Source of the DNA: PNON01 sp964387025
GTDB lineage: Bacteria > Chloroflexota > Anaerolineae > Anaerolineales > Anaerolineaceae
Length of the DNA stretch: 64,000 nt
Assembly (NCBI GenBank): GCA_964387025.1
Contig: CAYLUZ010000009.1
Location: forward strand, 62,001 to 126,000
Direction: 5' to 3'
The notes under the pieces were generated by a model that had not been told where the DNA came from, ran no database searches, and saw only the letters and a list, made by a program, of their open reading frames with translations. Both the position numbers and the translations under genes were made by a program. Of this stretch, positions 34,219 through 42,809 are shown in pieces; position 1 is the first letter of the stretch; every line of letters begins with the position of its first letter.

Positions 34219-35913
34219 ATGTCCAACGACCTGACAACAACTCCAAACAGTAATTTCATTCAAGAGGCCATTGAAGAAGATCTTCGCACAGGCCGGTTTG
34301 ACCATGTCCAAACCCGGTTTCCACCGGAGCCCAATGGTTACCTGCATATCGGACATGCGAAAGCGCTTTGCATCGATTTTGGAATGGCGGAAACGTTTGG
34401 TGGGGTTTGCAACTTACGTTTCGATGACACAAATCCGGTGAAGGAAGATGTTGAATATGTGGATGCAATCCAAGAGGATATAAAATGGCTGGGGTTTAAG
34501 TGGGGAGATCAAGGTCCGCTCTACGCTTCCGATTACTTTGGGCAGCTCTACCAATTCGCCCTCCAATTGATCGAAAAAGGTAAAGCCTATGTGGATGACC
34601 TGACAGCAGATGAGATCCGCGAATACCGGGGGACATTGACTGAACCGGGCAAAGACAGTCCTTTCCGTTTGCGTTCAGTGGAGGAAAATCTCGATCTCTT
34701 CAAACGCATGCGGGCAGGAGAATTTCCTGATGGTTCCCGCGTCCTCCGTGCAAAGATCGATATGGCTTCCAACAATATCAATATGCGTGACCCAACCATG
34801 TACCGCATCATCCATGCTGCCCATCATCGCACCGGGAATGAATGGCCGATATACCCGATGTATGATTTCGCCCATGGACAAAGCGACTCTGTGGAAGGGG
34901 TGACCCATTCTTTGTGCGACCTGGCTTATGAAGACCATCGGCCTCTATATGACTGGTTCATAGCTGAATTGGGTTTGTTTCATACACGCCAGATCGAATT
35001 TGCCCGACTGAATATTACATATACCATTCTGAGCAAACGCTTCCTGAAGCAGCTGGTGGATGGAGGATTTGTTAGGGGGTGGGATGACCCGCGCATGCCG
35101 ACCTTATGTGGGATGCGTAGACGAGGTTACCCGGCGAAAGCGGTGCGTACATTCATTGACCAGGTCGGGGTTGCAAAAAAAGAAAACATGATCGAGATCG
35201 AACTGCTTGAACACTTGGTGCGGGGAGAGTTGAATCTATCAGCAAACAGGGTGATGGGAGTCCTTCATCCTGTAAAGGTAGTCATCACCAACTATCCCGA
35301 AGGGCAGGTGGAGGAGATCGAAGCGATCAATAATCCCGAAGATCCATCCGCCGGGTCCCGCAAAGTCCCGTTCGCCAGAGAAATCTATATTGATCAGGAA
35401 GATTTTAGAGAACTGCCTCCTCCCAAGTATTTCCGTCTTGCTCCCGGAAAAGAAGTTCGGCTGCGTTACGGGTATATTATCAAATGTGAGGACTTCGTGA
35501 AGAATCCTCAGACTGGCGAGGTGGAAGAGATCCACTGCACCTATGACCCCGAGACTCGCGGAGGTTATGCTCCGGATGGGCGAAAAGTACAAGGAACAAT
35601 CCATTGGGTATCTGTGAAGCATGCACTGGATGCAGAAGTTCGCATGTTTGATCGTCTGTTTACAGAAGTCAACCCCAATAAGACTGAGGAAGGGAAAACT
35701 TTCCTGGATTTCCTGAACTCCGAATCATTACAAGTTCTCACTGGATGTAAACTTGAACCAAGCCTGGCTTCAGCAAAGATGGGCGATCAATTCCAATTTG
35801 AACGAAAAGGATTTTTCTGTGTGGATTTGGATTCTAAACCGGGAAAACTTGTTTTCAATATCACTGTACCGTTGCGGGATACCTGGGCTAAGATCGACCC
35901 GGGAAGAAAGTAA
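34219..35913 (+). CDS. glnS: Glutaminyl-tRNA synthetase
   Basis: Attaches Gln to tRNA-Gln in the cytoplasm. 564 residues. Class I signatures are PPEPNGYLHIGHAKAL (HIGH) near residue 35 and ILSKR (KMSKS equivalent) near residue 270. The GlnRS-specific R-F-D-D-T-N-P motif and the C-terminal beta-barrel anticodon-binding segment (RYGYIIKCEDFVKNPQTGEVEEIHC) are present. No C-terminal YqeY domain, unlike some bacterial GlnRS fusions. AGGAG ribosome site. Many bacteria make Gln-tRNA indirectly with GatCAB, so a GlnRS here probably reflects an old transfer into this lineage. Confidence 0.95.
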   Translation: MSNDLTTTPNSNFIQEAIEEDLRTGRFDHVQTRFPPEPNGYLHIGHAKALCIDFGMAETFGGVCNLRFDDTNPVKEDVEYVDAIQEDIKWLGFKWGDQGPLYASDYFGQLYQFALQLIEKGKAYVDDLTADEIREYRGTLTEPGKDSPFRLRSVEENLDLFKRMRAGEFPDGSRVLRAKIDMASNNINMRDPTMYRIIHAAHHRTGNEWPIYPMYDFAHGQSDSVEGVTHSLCDLAYEDHRPLYDWFIAELGLFHTRQIEFARLNITYTILSKRFLKQLVDGGFVRGWDDPRMPTLCGMRRRGYPAKAVRTFIDQVGVAKKENMIEIELLEHLVRGELNLSANRVMGVLHPVKVVITNYPEGQVEEIEAINNPEDPSAGSRKVPFAREIYIDQEDFRELPPPKYFRLAPGKEVRLRYGYIIKCEDFVKNPQTGEVEEIHCTYDPETRGGYAPDGRKVQGTIHWVSVKHALDAEVRMFDRLFTEVNPNKTEEGKTFLDFLNSESLQVLTGCKLEPSLASAKMGDQFQFERKGFFCVDLDSKPGKLVFNITVPLRDTWAKIDPGRK

Positions 35914-35944
35914 GTCCTCGATATAGACAAGTAGTTTCAAACTA

Positions 35945-35979
35945 AAAACGAGACACCATATAAGTGTCTCGTTTTATTT
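35945..35979. terminator. Bidirectional terminator after glnS
   Basis: AAAACGAGACAC (35945-35956) pairs perfectly with GTGTCTCGTTTT (35964-35975), with T-rich sequence after it. It separates glnS from the convergent SDR gene. Confidence 0.85.
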
Positions 35980-35996
35980 GGATAAATAAAGAGTGG

Positions 35997-36986
35997 TTAA
36001 GATGAGTAAGCACTCTTCTGTGCTGCAATAATACGGTCGCAAAGATCGTTGAAACGGCTGTCAACTACCTGGTGCAAGGGATTGGCTGTATGCCAGGCTA
36101 TGATCTCTTCTGCACCGCGTGAAAAAGGGGTGGTTGCTTGAAATTCTGGAACAAATATTTTGATCTTGGTATTGTCGAAAATGCCACAATGGGCTTTATC
36201 TCCCAACAAACCGGCTCCCCAATCCTGATCGTAACTGTTGATCACTTCCGAAGGAACATGGACGACTTTAGGCTTAACCCCGGCAGCTGCCGCGAGGGAT
36301 TCAAAAATCTGGTTCCAGGTAAGCCACTCATCTGAAGTGATGTGATAGGCTTCACCAAGTGTACGTGAATTTCCAAGCAGACCGTTGAATCCCTTGGCAA
36401 AATCAACATGGTGAGTTAATGTCCATAATGAAGTACCATCACCATGAATGATCACCTCTTTTCCCCGGATCATACGATCGATCGTTGTCCACCGACCTTG
36501 GATGGGTATGGTCGAGCGGTCGTATGTGTGGGAAGGCCGTACAATGGTGATCGGGAATTTCTCAATGCGATATGCTTCCATCAGTACGTTTTCACAAGCA
36601 ATTTTATTTCTTGAGTATTGCCAATAAGGATTATCGAGCGGAGTGGATTCAGTGATGGGTACTTTGTTAGGAGGTTTCTGGTAAGCTGACGCAGAACTAA
36701 TAAAAACATATTGGCTGGTATTTCCGCGGAAAAGGTCCAGATCAATCAGAACTTGTTCGGGGGTGTATGCAACCCAATCCACTACCACATCAAAATTCAT
36801 ACCTTTTATAGCTGTAGTGACCGTTTCCGGTTTTCGAATATCTGCTTTTACTAAATGAGCACCTACAGGAGGGAGTCGGAAGGACTGCCCACGATTGAGC
36901 ATGTACAACTCGATCCCACTTTGAACTGTAAGACTGCTGCAAGCTGAACTGATGATGCCGGTACCACCAATAAAAAGGACCTTCAT
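35997..36986 (-). CDS. NAD-dependent epimerase/dehydratase-like SDR protein
   Basis: 329 residues of the extended short-chain dehydrogenase fold. NAD(P)-binding GGTGIIS (family GGxGxxG) near residue 8. The Tyr region reads PYWQYSRNKIACE (Y-x3-K), and IVRPSHTYD follows. Proteins of this type act on nucleotide sugars or serve as NmrA/RNA-binding-like variants. It is the last gene of the exporter operon, 9 bp after the adaptor gene, and its link to export is unclear. Confidence 0.78.
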   Translation of the reverse strand: MKVLFIGGTGIISSACSSLTVQSGIELYMLNRGQSFRLPPVGAHLVKADIRKPETVTTAIKGMNFDVVVDWVAYTPEQVLIDLDLFRGNTSQYVFISSASAYQKPPNKVPITESTPLDNPYWQYSRNKIACENVLMEAYRIEKFPITIVRPSHTYDRSTIPIQGRWTTIDRMIRGKEVIIHGDGTSLWTLTHHVDFAKGFNGLLGNSRTLGEAYHITSDEWLTWNQIFESLAAAAGVKPKVVHVPSEVINSYDQDWGAGLLGDKAHCGIFDNTKIKIFVPEFQATTPFSRGAEEIIAWHTANPLHQVVDSRFNDLCDRIIAAQKSAYSS

Positions 36987-36995
36987 TTTTACACC

Positions 36996-38147
36996 TCAAT
37001 TCGAAGGAAAGGTGACTTGCATGGTCATTCCCCATTTCAAACGTGGATCTGGATCCACCAAAAGGATGTGTACCTTGTATAACACGTCGCCGCCTTTATT
37101 TTCAGGAGCATGACTGATCTCTTCAACTGTTCCCTGAAAGGTTAAATCCGGCAGTGCATCAGCTGTCAGTGTAACGGTTTGACCAATGCTGACATTTACA
37201 ACATCCAGTTCTGTCAGGTCACTGGTATCCACATACCATTGGCTGAGATCAGCAATGAGTACAGCCCACTTCTCAGGACCAATCCACTCCCCGATAGTCA
37301 GATTGGTATCCACGATCATCCCATCGAATGGAGCCTTTAGGTCAAATTGATCCAGGTTGTGCTGCGCTGCGGATGTTTGTGCTTTGGCATTATCAAGACG
37401 GGCAGAAGCAATGGCAAGCTTATCTTTATCAGCACCAGTCTGAGTATTCTCCACCGTTCGTTTCGCTTCAGCTTCGACAGCGAGGGCAGCATCCAGAGCG
37501 GATTTTAATCCGTCCCGTTTGTTGACCAGTTTCTCCAATTTTCGGATTGATTCATTGTAATCTTCCTGGGCTTTTTCCAAATCATCAGCCGCGCTTTTTC
37601 TCTTCGAATTGTCCTTATCCAGGCTGGCATATTTATCAAATTTCTCCTGGGCATCCTTGAGGTCATCCAAATAAGTAACGATATCGGCTTCAGCGTCAAT
37701 AATGTCATCCTCATTGGCTTCAAGGTCGAATTTTTCCCAATCTTTGGCTGCTTTCGCCCGGATTGTCTGTGCATCAATGAAAGCCTTCTGAGCATCAGCC
37801 CTGGCAAGGTCATAGGTTCGATTCAAGGTATCGAGATCCTGTTGAGCCGAGACCAATTCAAGTGAAGCCGTTGCTAATGCAGCTTGTGCACTCTCGCGAT
37901 CTGCCTGAGAAACAAGGATATCTCCTTTCCTCACGCTATCCCCTTTTTTCATGAGGATCTTGTCCACTTTACCCCGGGTTTGAAAAGCCAAGAAGAGGTT
38001 ATCGCCCGGGATGATATGACCTTCAGCAACAATTGATGCAGGTGATGACTCAGATGAAGGTTGTGGCGTTGGTGTCACTTTCGGTGTACAAGCTGTTAAT
38101 CCAATCATTATGAGCAATGTTATGAAGAATACCGGTTTAATTTTCAT
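36996..38147 (-). CDS. HlyD-type membrane fusion lipoprotein of the second exporter
   Basis: About 383 residues from ATG 38147, which follows AAGGAG; the open frame extends 27 bases further. Signal with lipobox LIGLTACTP. The lipoyl half-motif GKVDKILMKKGDSVRKGDILVSQ comes first, then a very long coiled coil (about 85-245, Lys/Glu/Ala rich), the second lipoyl half (FDLKAPFDGMIVDTNLTIGEWIG) and beta-barrel domains. It should link the permease to extracellular space or wall. It follows the interrupted permease gene by 36 bp. Confidence 0.88.
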   Translation of the reverse strand: MKIKPVFFITLLIMIGLTACTPKVTPTPQPSSESSPASIVAEGHIIPGDNLFLAFQTRGKVDKILMKKGDSVRKGDILVSQADRESAQAALATASLELVSAQQDLDTLNRTYDLARADAQKAFIDAQTIRAKAAKDWEKFDLEANEDDIIDAEADIVTYLDDLKDAQEKFDKYASLDKDNSKRKSAADDLEKAQEDYNESIRKLEKLVNKRDGLKSALDAALAVEAEAKRTVENTQTGADKDKLAIASARLDNAKAQTSAAQHNLDQFDLKAPFDGMIVDTNLTIGEWIGPEKWAVLIADLSQWYVDTSDLTELDVVNVSIGQTVTLTADALPDLTFQGTVEEISHAPENKGGDVLYKVHILLVDPDPRLKWGMTMQVTFPSN

Positions 38148-38183
38148 TTGTTTCTCCTTCTGATCCAAAACCAATTTAATTCA

Positions 38184-38645
38184 TTATTCGTAAGATAATA
38201 CTTCCCTGATTGTTAATCGGGCCGCATTACGGGCAGGAAGAATCGATGCAATGGCTGATAATAATAAAACGACGATAAGCCATAACAAATATCCATCCCA
38301 GGTGATTTTTGTGTCTATCGGGGAATTGAAGACGGCCAAACTGACGATCGATGCAAGCATATAAGTAATAGGGAAGGATAATAATGCTCCGAGCAGCCAG
38401 GATATTCCGCCTATCACTACACCTTCCAGAATAACCATACGCATAATTACTTTATCGACTGCTCCAATGGAACGCATAATACCAATTTCCCGCGTCCGCT
38501 CCATCACATTCATACTCATTGTCCCGGTAAGGCCGATGCTACCTACCGAAGCAGTCAGAATTGCCATGATCAATAGGAATGTAACCAGGATATCCAAACT
38601 CTCTGATGCAGTTTTTAATGTAGCACTACCTGTCTGGGCTTCTTC
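38184..38645 (-). pseudogene. C-terminal part of the FtsX-like permease, downstream of an in-frame TAA
   Basis: In the same frame as the preceding permease, separated only by the TAA at 38646-38648. The residues after that stop continue without a break: EEAQTGSATLKTASESLDIL and then three membrane helices with MNVMERTREIGIMRSIGAVDKV, the FtsX coupling motif, and a final LPARNAARLTIREVLSYE. This is the normal C-terminal quarter of MacB/FtsX permeases. Without it the upstream product lacks its last three helices. An internal TTG (38597) could start a 137-residue product, but I see no ribosome site. A point nonsense mutation or a sequencing error is the simplest reading. Confidence 0.75.
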
Positions 38646-40616
38646 TTATTTATAACCCTGCGCACGGAAATGTTCATCCAGTTTTTCACTCATCAACTGC
38701 TGGAATGCCGAATCATGGCTGGAAGTGACCACGCGGAAGGAATAGGACTTATTGGCCAGGTGAGTCAGGTGGGATATATATTCATAGGTACTGTAAGCAA
38801 TTGTCCCCTCCTGGTCAACGAATTTGAAGATTCCTACCACCAACCAGTCATCTTCCTTGCCATTCACTTTCATATGGATGAATTCGCCTGGCTTAAGGGT
38901 TGGAAATTTATCAAGTATGTTCTCACTTAAGGTTAGTGATTTTTCATCTCCCGGTTGAAGCCATCTGCCTGAGATGAGAATAGGAGATACCAGGGTAGAT
39001 CTTGCGGGAGGAGCAAGGATGACCATATTGTCTGCTGTAGTTCCGTCTGGGAAGAGGGCTTCTCCTTCGGCAAATGCCCATCCTTCAGTCCTCACAACTC
39101 CCGGGACTTTAAGCGCTTCAAGCTCCACTTTATCCAATCTATATGGTTGATTAAAATCCATAGTCAGATCAGCCGTAAAATATTTTCCGATCTGATCAAT
39201 ATAATCATGCAATGTCACCCGGACATTGAATACTGCGATAAAAATTGCTCCACCCATTGTTAGTGTAAAAAGGGTAAGGATCAATCGGCCTTTACGCCTA
39301 AAAATATTTCGAAATGCTATCAGCATGGGTCTGGGAAAATGGATTCCACGTTTGGAGAAGAAATGATTAATTCGGCCCTGGAGGGATGTCTCAGATGGGT
39401 GTTGATTTTCCAGAGCCTGGTTACTGGAAGTCTCTGATTGAACCAGATCATTACTTAATGCACGTTGAATTTTAATTTTCGAGCCCTTGATGATCGGGTT
39501 CAAACCCACCAGCAGTGGAATCCCTAAACCGACAATTACCTGAATCAGAAGGGCCAACGGAATGATCCGGTAATAAAGCAGAGAAAAATTAAGTTTATCA
39601 GCAATAAAAGCTGAAAGAGCATAAGCACCTTGACCACCCAATGGGATTGCAATTGCCAATGAAATAAGGCTGAAAATTAAGATCAAAACGATGTACATTC
39701 CAAGGATCTGATTCTCCCTGCCACCTACAAGCTTCATCACCCCGATAAACCGCAAATGCTGGTTTAACAAAGAAGATAGCGTATTAGCAATTAAGGAACT
39801 GCTGAGGAATAATATTAAAATCCCCAATGCGCCTAAGATTCCCAGAATCGCCTGAACTGTAGAAGCCAATGGATGTTCATTTGTTTTCATCAAACGGGTG
39901 CGGATAACGGCTATATTATTTTTTTCAACTTTATCTTTGAGGTCAGCTGACAATTGCCGCAGATGGTCTTCATCATTCTTACCATCGGTTGAAACAACGA
40001 ATAACCGGTTGAATTCATCAGGCTGGTGCAATGAAACTAATGAATCCATGGAAATGTAAGCAAATGGAGCAGCCAGGAAATCACCGGCTGAGGTGGTCTG
40101 GTCTTGAACAATCCCGGTAACTTTCAGCTTCTTTATTGACGCGTCTTCCAATTGGATTTCAAGATCACTACCAATAGGGGCATTAATTTTGGCAGTTGCT
40201 TTCTTTTCCAGGAGAAGTTGACCTTTACCCGGTTCCGATTCTCCAGATATTTTTCTCAAAAGATTAATACTAGATTCTTTGTAATTATCTATTGCAACAA
40301 AGTTAAATTTCATCCACTTTACGCTGCCCGGAGTCCTGACCCGGATCGTAAATATATTCCTGCCTTCAGCTTCTGCAACCCCATTCATACTTTTGATGGT
40401 ATCGATCAGATCATCTGTAAAATAACCAGTCCTTACCTCAACATTCATCGGGTTATTCGCAGCAAAACTTGCGCTCATGTCGTTGGATATGATCACATAC
40501 GATCCTGCAATTACTCCAATGGAAAAAACTCCAATTGCAATTGAAAAAACAACTAGCAGGGTGCGCATCTTGTTGTCCACAAGGTCGTGGATGACTTTTC
40601 GCCAGCGTGGACGCAT
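38646..40616 (-). CDS. FtsX/MacB-type ABC transporter permease, cut short by an in-frame TAA
   Basis: 656 residues up to the TAA; about 810 with the downstream in-frame part. It begins with MRPRWRKVIHDLVDNKMRTLLVVFSIAIGVFSIGVIAG (first helix) and has a large extracellular domain and a middle block of helices (about residues 265-370). A second lead segment RGIHFPRPMLIAFRNIFRRKGRLILTLFTLTMGGAIFIAV and a second extracellular domain follow. This is the long two-lobed FtsX form, paired here with two ATPases. Its start overlaps the stop of the ATPase-cNBD gene by one base (TAATG). Confidence 0.85.
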   Translation of the reverse strand: MRPRWRKVIHDLVDNKMRTLLVVFSIAIGVFSIGVIAGSYVIISNDMSASFAANNPMNVEVRTGYFTDDLIDTIKSMNGVAEAEGRNIFTIRVRTPGSVKWMKFNFVAIDNYKESSINLLRKISGESEPGKGQLLLEKKATAKINAPIGSDLEIQLEDASIKKLKVTGIVQDQTTSAGDFLAAPFAYISMDSLVSLHQPDEFNRLFVVSTDGKNDEDHLRQLSADLKDKVEKNNIAVIRTRLMKTNEHPLASTVQAILGILGALGILILFLSSSLIANTLSSLLNQHLRFIGVMKLVGGRENQILGMYIVLILIFSLISLAIAIPLGGQGAYALSAFIADKLNFSLLYYRIIPLALLIQVIVGLGIPLLVGLNPIIKGSKIKIQRALSNDLVQSETSSNQALENQHPSETSLQGRINHFFSKRGIHFPRPMLIAFRNIFRRKGRLILTLFTLTMGGAIFIAVFNVRVTLHDYIDQIGKYFTADLTMDFNQPYRLDKVELEALKVPGVVRTEGWAFAEGEALFPDGTTADNMVILAPPARSTLVSPILISGRWLQPGDEKSLTLSENILDKFPTLKPGEFIHMKVNGKEDDWLVVGIFKFVDQEGTIAYSTYEYISHLTHLANKSYSFRVVTSSHDSAFQQLMSEKLDEHFRAQGYK

Positions 40617-41752
40617 TATTTTCCACCCCCGAACAATTTACCCAGGAAGGATCTGCGCCGATCGGACATTCTGTTTTCCTGGATTCTGTCCTGTACAATT
40701 TGCGACAGAGCTTCCCGTGTTAATGGTGATTGTTGTAATAGCTCTGTAAACTTGGTGCCAGGCAGGAGAGCCAATTCAACCGGTCCCTCGGGACCAGCAC
40801 GCACATTTGCAATTGTCTTTCCACCACGAATTAATTCAATTTCACCGAAGAATTGACCAGGAGTCAACCTTGCGATGGTAATATCTTCCTTTTTTGAACC
40901 TAGAAGTACGACTTCAACAGTTCCGGATTGGATTAAGAAAAAGGTATCTATGTGGACGCCATTCTTGATGATGGTCTCACCCGGTTCGAAAGAAGCGAAT
41001 TCCAATAATTTTGTTACTTCCAGCATCTGTTTATGTGTCAACAATGGAAAGGCTCTTACAATGGATTCATTAATAAGCAGCCCATCAGCTATAACAATAT
41101 TCCTTGAGGTCCGTGAGGTTAAGGATGGATCGTGTGTAACCATTGCGATCGTCCTTCCCTCTTCAACAAGCTTTTCAAATAATTGGATAATATTATCTGT
41201 GGAACGTGAGTCCAGGTTACCGGTCGGTTCATCAGCAACGATCAATGGCGGATCAGTCGCCAACGACCTGGCAATTGCAGCACTTTGTTGTTGACCTGTC
41301 GATACAGCGACCGGGAGTTTATTTGCGAAATTTGCCAATCCAACCATGTCCAGCAGTTCCATGGCACGTTTTGGGCGTTCATCAAAGCTTAGATAGTTAA
41401 TATAATCCATAGGGAGCATGACATTCTCAAGCAAAGTTAACATGGGAAGAAGCTGAAAGAATTGAAAAACGATACCCAGGTTTTTCCCGCGCCAAAGCGA
41501 GCGTTGGCTTTCATTTAAGGAATAGATATCCATATCATTGACATGGACCAAACCGGACGTAGGAAAATCTATACCGGTAACCATATTGAGCAGGGTTGAC
41601 TTTCCACTTCCCGATTTTCCAATAATGGAAACAAATTCTCCCTGGTACAAAGTAAGGTCAATCCCTTTTAATGCTTGAAATTCCCCAGCAGCATTTTTGT
41701 AGGTTTTAACAACTTTTTTGAGGTCAATGATCGATCTAGCCTGGGACATCAT
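40616..41752 (-). CDS. ABC transporter ATPase fused to a cyclic-nucleotide-binding-like domain
   Basis: About 378 residues. The N-terminal LolD/MacB-like ATPase has Walker A GKSGSGKST and Walker B LIVADEPTGNLDS. Its signature is VSTGQQQSAAIARSL instead of LSGGQQQR, so that half-site is degenerate. Residues about 250-360 form a cNMP/CRP-like beta-roll: LLEFASFEPGETIIKNGVHIDTFFLIQSGTVEVVL and TPGQFFGEIELIRGGKTIANVRA. The usual phosphate-binding Arg-Ser/Thr pair is not obvious. ATG 41752 overlaps the upstream stop by 4 bp. The cNMP-like tail could gate export by a nucleotide signal or just hold the complex together (inference). Confidence 0.85.
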   Translation of the reverse strand: MMSQARSIIDLKKVVKTYKNAAGEFQALKGIDLTLYQGEFVSIIGKSGSGKSTLLNMVTGIDFPTSGLVHVNDMDIYSLNESQRSLWRGKNLGIVFQFFQLLPMLTLLENVMLPMDYINYLSFDERPKRAMELLDMVGLANFANKLPVAVSTGQQQSAAIARSLATDPPLIVADEPTGNLDSRSTDNIIQLFEKLVEEGRTIAMVTHDPSLTSRTSRNIVIADGLLINESIVRAFPLLTHKQMLEVTKLLEFASFEPGETIIKNGVHIDTFFLIQSGTVEVVLLGSKKEDITIARLTPGQFFGEIELIRGGKTIANVRAGPEGPVELALLPGTKFTELLQQSPLTREALSQIVQDRIQENRMSDRRRSFLGKLFGGGK

Positions 41753-42504
41753 AATTGCCACCATCTTTTCTTTTTGACATCCAGCTTCGTTTCTTCTGTC
41801 ACAGAAGCAGGAACGATTTCCCCATCCTGCAGTTGGATATGTCGAGAAAAACGAGGGGCGAGGCTGTTATCATGTGTCACCATGATGATGGTTTTTCCGG
41901 TGGATAACAAATGATCGAAGACTTCAAAAATATGCTCAGCAGTCACAGAATCGAGACTTCCTGTAGGTTCATCCGCAACTAGGATTGGAGGGTCATTGGC
42001 TAAAGCCCGCGCAATAGCAACACGTTGCTGTTGACCTCCCGAAATATAAGCAGGTAGTTTGTTCGCATGTTCATCCAATTCAACCAGGTGTAATAGATCC
42101 AAAGCCTTTGATCTGCTCTCTCCCTTTCTATAGGTGCCGCAAAGATCAAGCGGCAGCATAATATTTTCGAGCAGGGTCAGCATTGGCAGGAGTTGGAAGG
42201 ATTGGTAAATAACCCCCATATTTATTCCACGCCAGAACGCCAGTTGGTTTTCATTTAATGAGTGGATGGAAATAGGATTACCATTGCCGTTGACAATGAC
42301 CTCACCTGAAGTGATATTGTCCACTCCAGTGATCATATTCAATAAGGTGGATTTTCCAGCACCGGATTTACCGATAATACCAAAATATTCCCCCGCAAAG
42401 ATGTCTAAAGAGATCTTCTTTAAGGCAGGGAAGTCCCCTGCAGCAGATTTATAGATTTTATCCACTTCACATAGTTGAATGAGTGGATCGGAATTAGGCA
42501 ACAA
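41749..42504 (-). CDS. LolD/MacB-type ABC transporter ATPase
   Basis: 251 residues. Walker A GKSGAGKST, signature ISGGQQQRVAIARAL, Walker B ILVADEPTGSLDS, switch His in VTHDNS. A complete canonical ATPase. It is the first gene of the exporter operon and overlaps the fused ATPase gene by 4 bp. Together they suggest a heterodimer in which one ATP site is consensus and the other degenerate, as in some asymmetric ABC exporters. Confidence 0.9.
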   Translation of the reverse strand: MLPNSDPLIQLCEVDKIYKSAAGDFPALKKISLDIFAGEYFGIIGKSGAGKSTLLNMITGVDNITSGEVIVNGNGNPISIHSLNENQLAFWRGINMGVIYQSFQLLPMLTLLENIMLPLDLCGTYRKGESRSKALDLLHLVELDEHANKLPAYISGGQQQRVAIARALANDPPILVADEPTGSLDSVTAEHIFEVFDHLLSTGKTIIMVTHDNSLAPRFSRHIQLQDGEIVPASVTEETKLDVKKKRWWQL

Positions 42505-42809
42505 AATTTGACCCCGGAAGAATAATAATCCTTGAAAGTAAATACGAAAATATCATACATGGTATATCTTACCACTCGGGGATAAAATATAAGTATGTCT
42601 AAGGATAGATTAACCTTCTCCTACTAGTGGGGGATGTAATCTATGACCACTACATAGTATCATTAGTGGTGAACCAAGCTCATAAGAGGGTTTAAACCAG
42701 GTTTTCTCTGCAATTATGAATGTTATACAAAATCTATATTGACTCTGAATATTATTTAATTTATAATGTAAGAGCTTACATAAAAGTAGTTACAATATAT
42801 TGGAAATAA
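42505..42809. other. Divergent intergenic region between the exporter operon and the LacI gene
   Basis: 305 bp. It holds the strong LacI-gene promoter and operator (42739-42780). There is also an inverted repeat ACCACTA (42646-42652) / TAGTGGT (42664-42670), which may be an operator or a leader hairpin. The exporter operon's own promoter was not located with confidence. Confidence 0.5.
42739..42780 (+). promoter_or_regulatory. Promoter and inverted-repeat operator of the LacI-type gene
   Basis: TTGACT (42739-42744) and TATAAT (42762-42767) with a 17-bp spacer. TGTAAG (42767-42772) and CTTACA (42775-42780), an inverted repeat with a 2-base centre, lie at the transcription start. This is a good place for autorepression. 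Confidence 0.65.

Noticed and set aside
38646..38648. Programmed stop-codon read-through or recoding in the permease
   Set aside because: The codon is TAA, the least leaky stop, with no visible recoding structure; a mutation or error is simpler.
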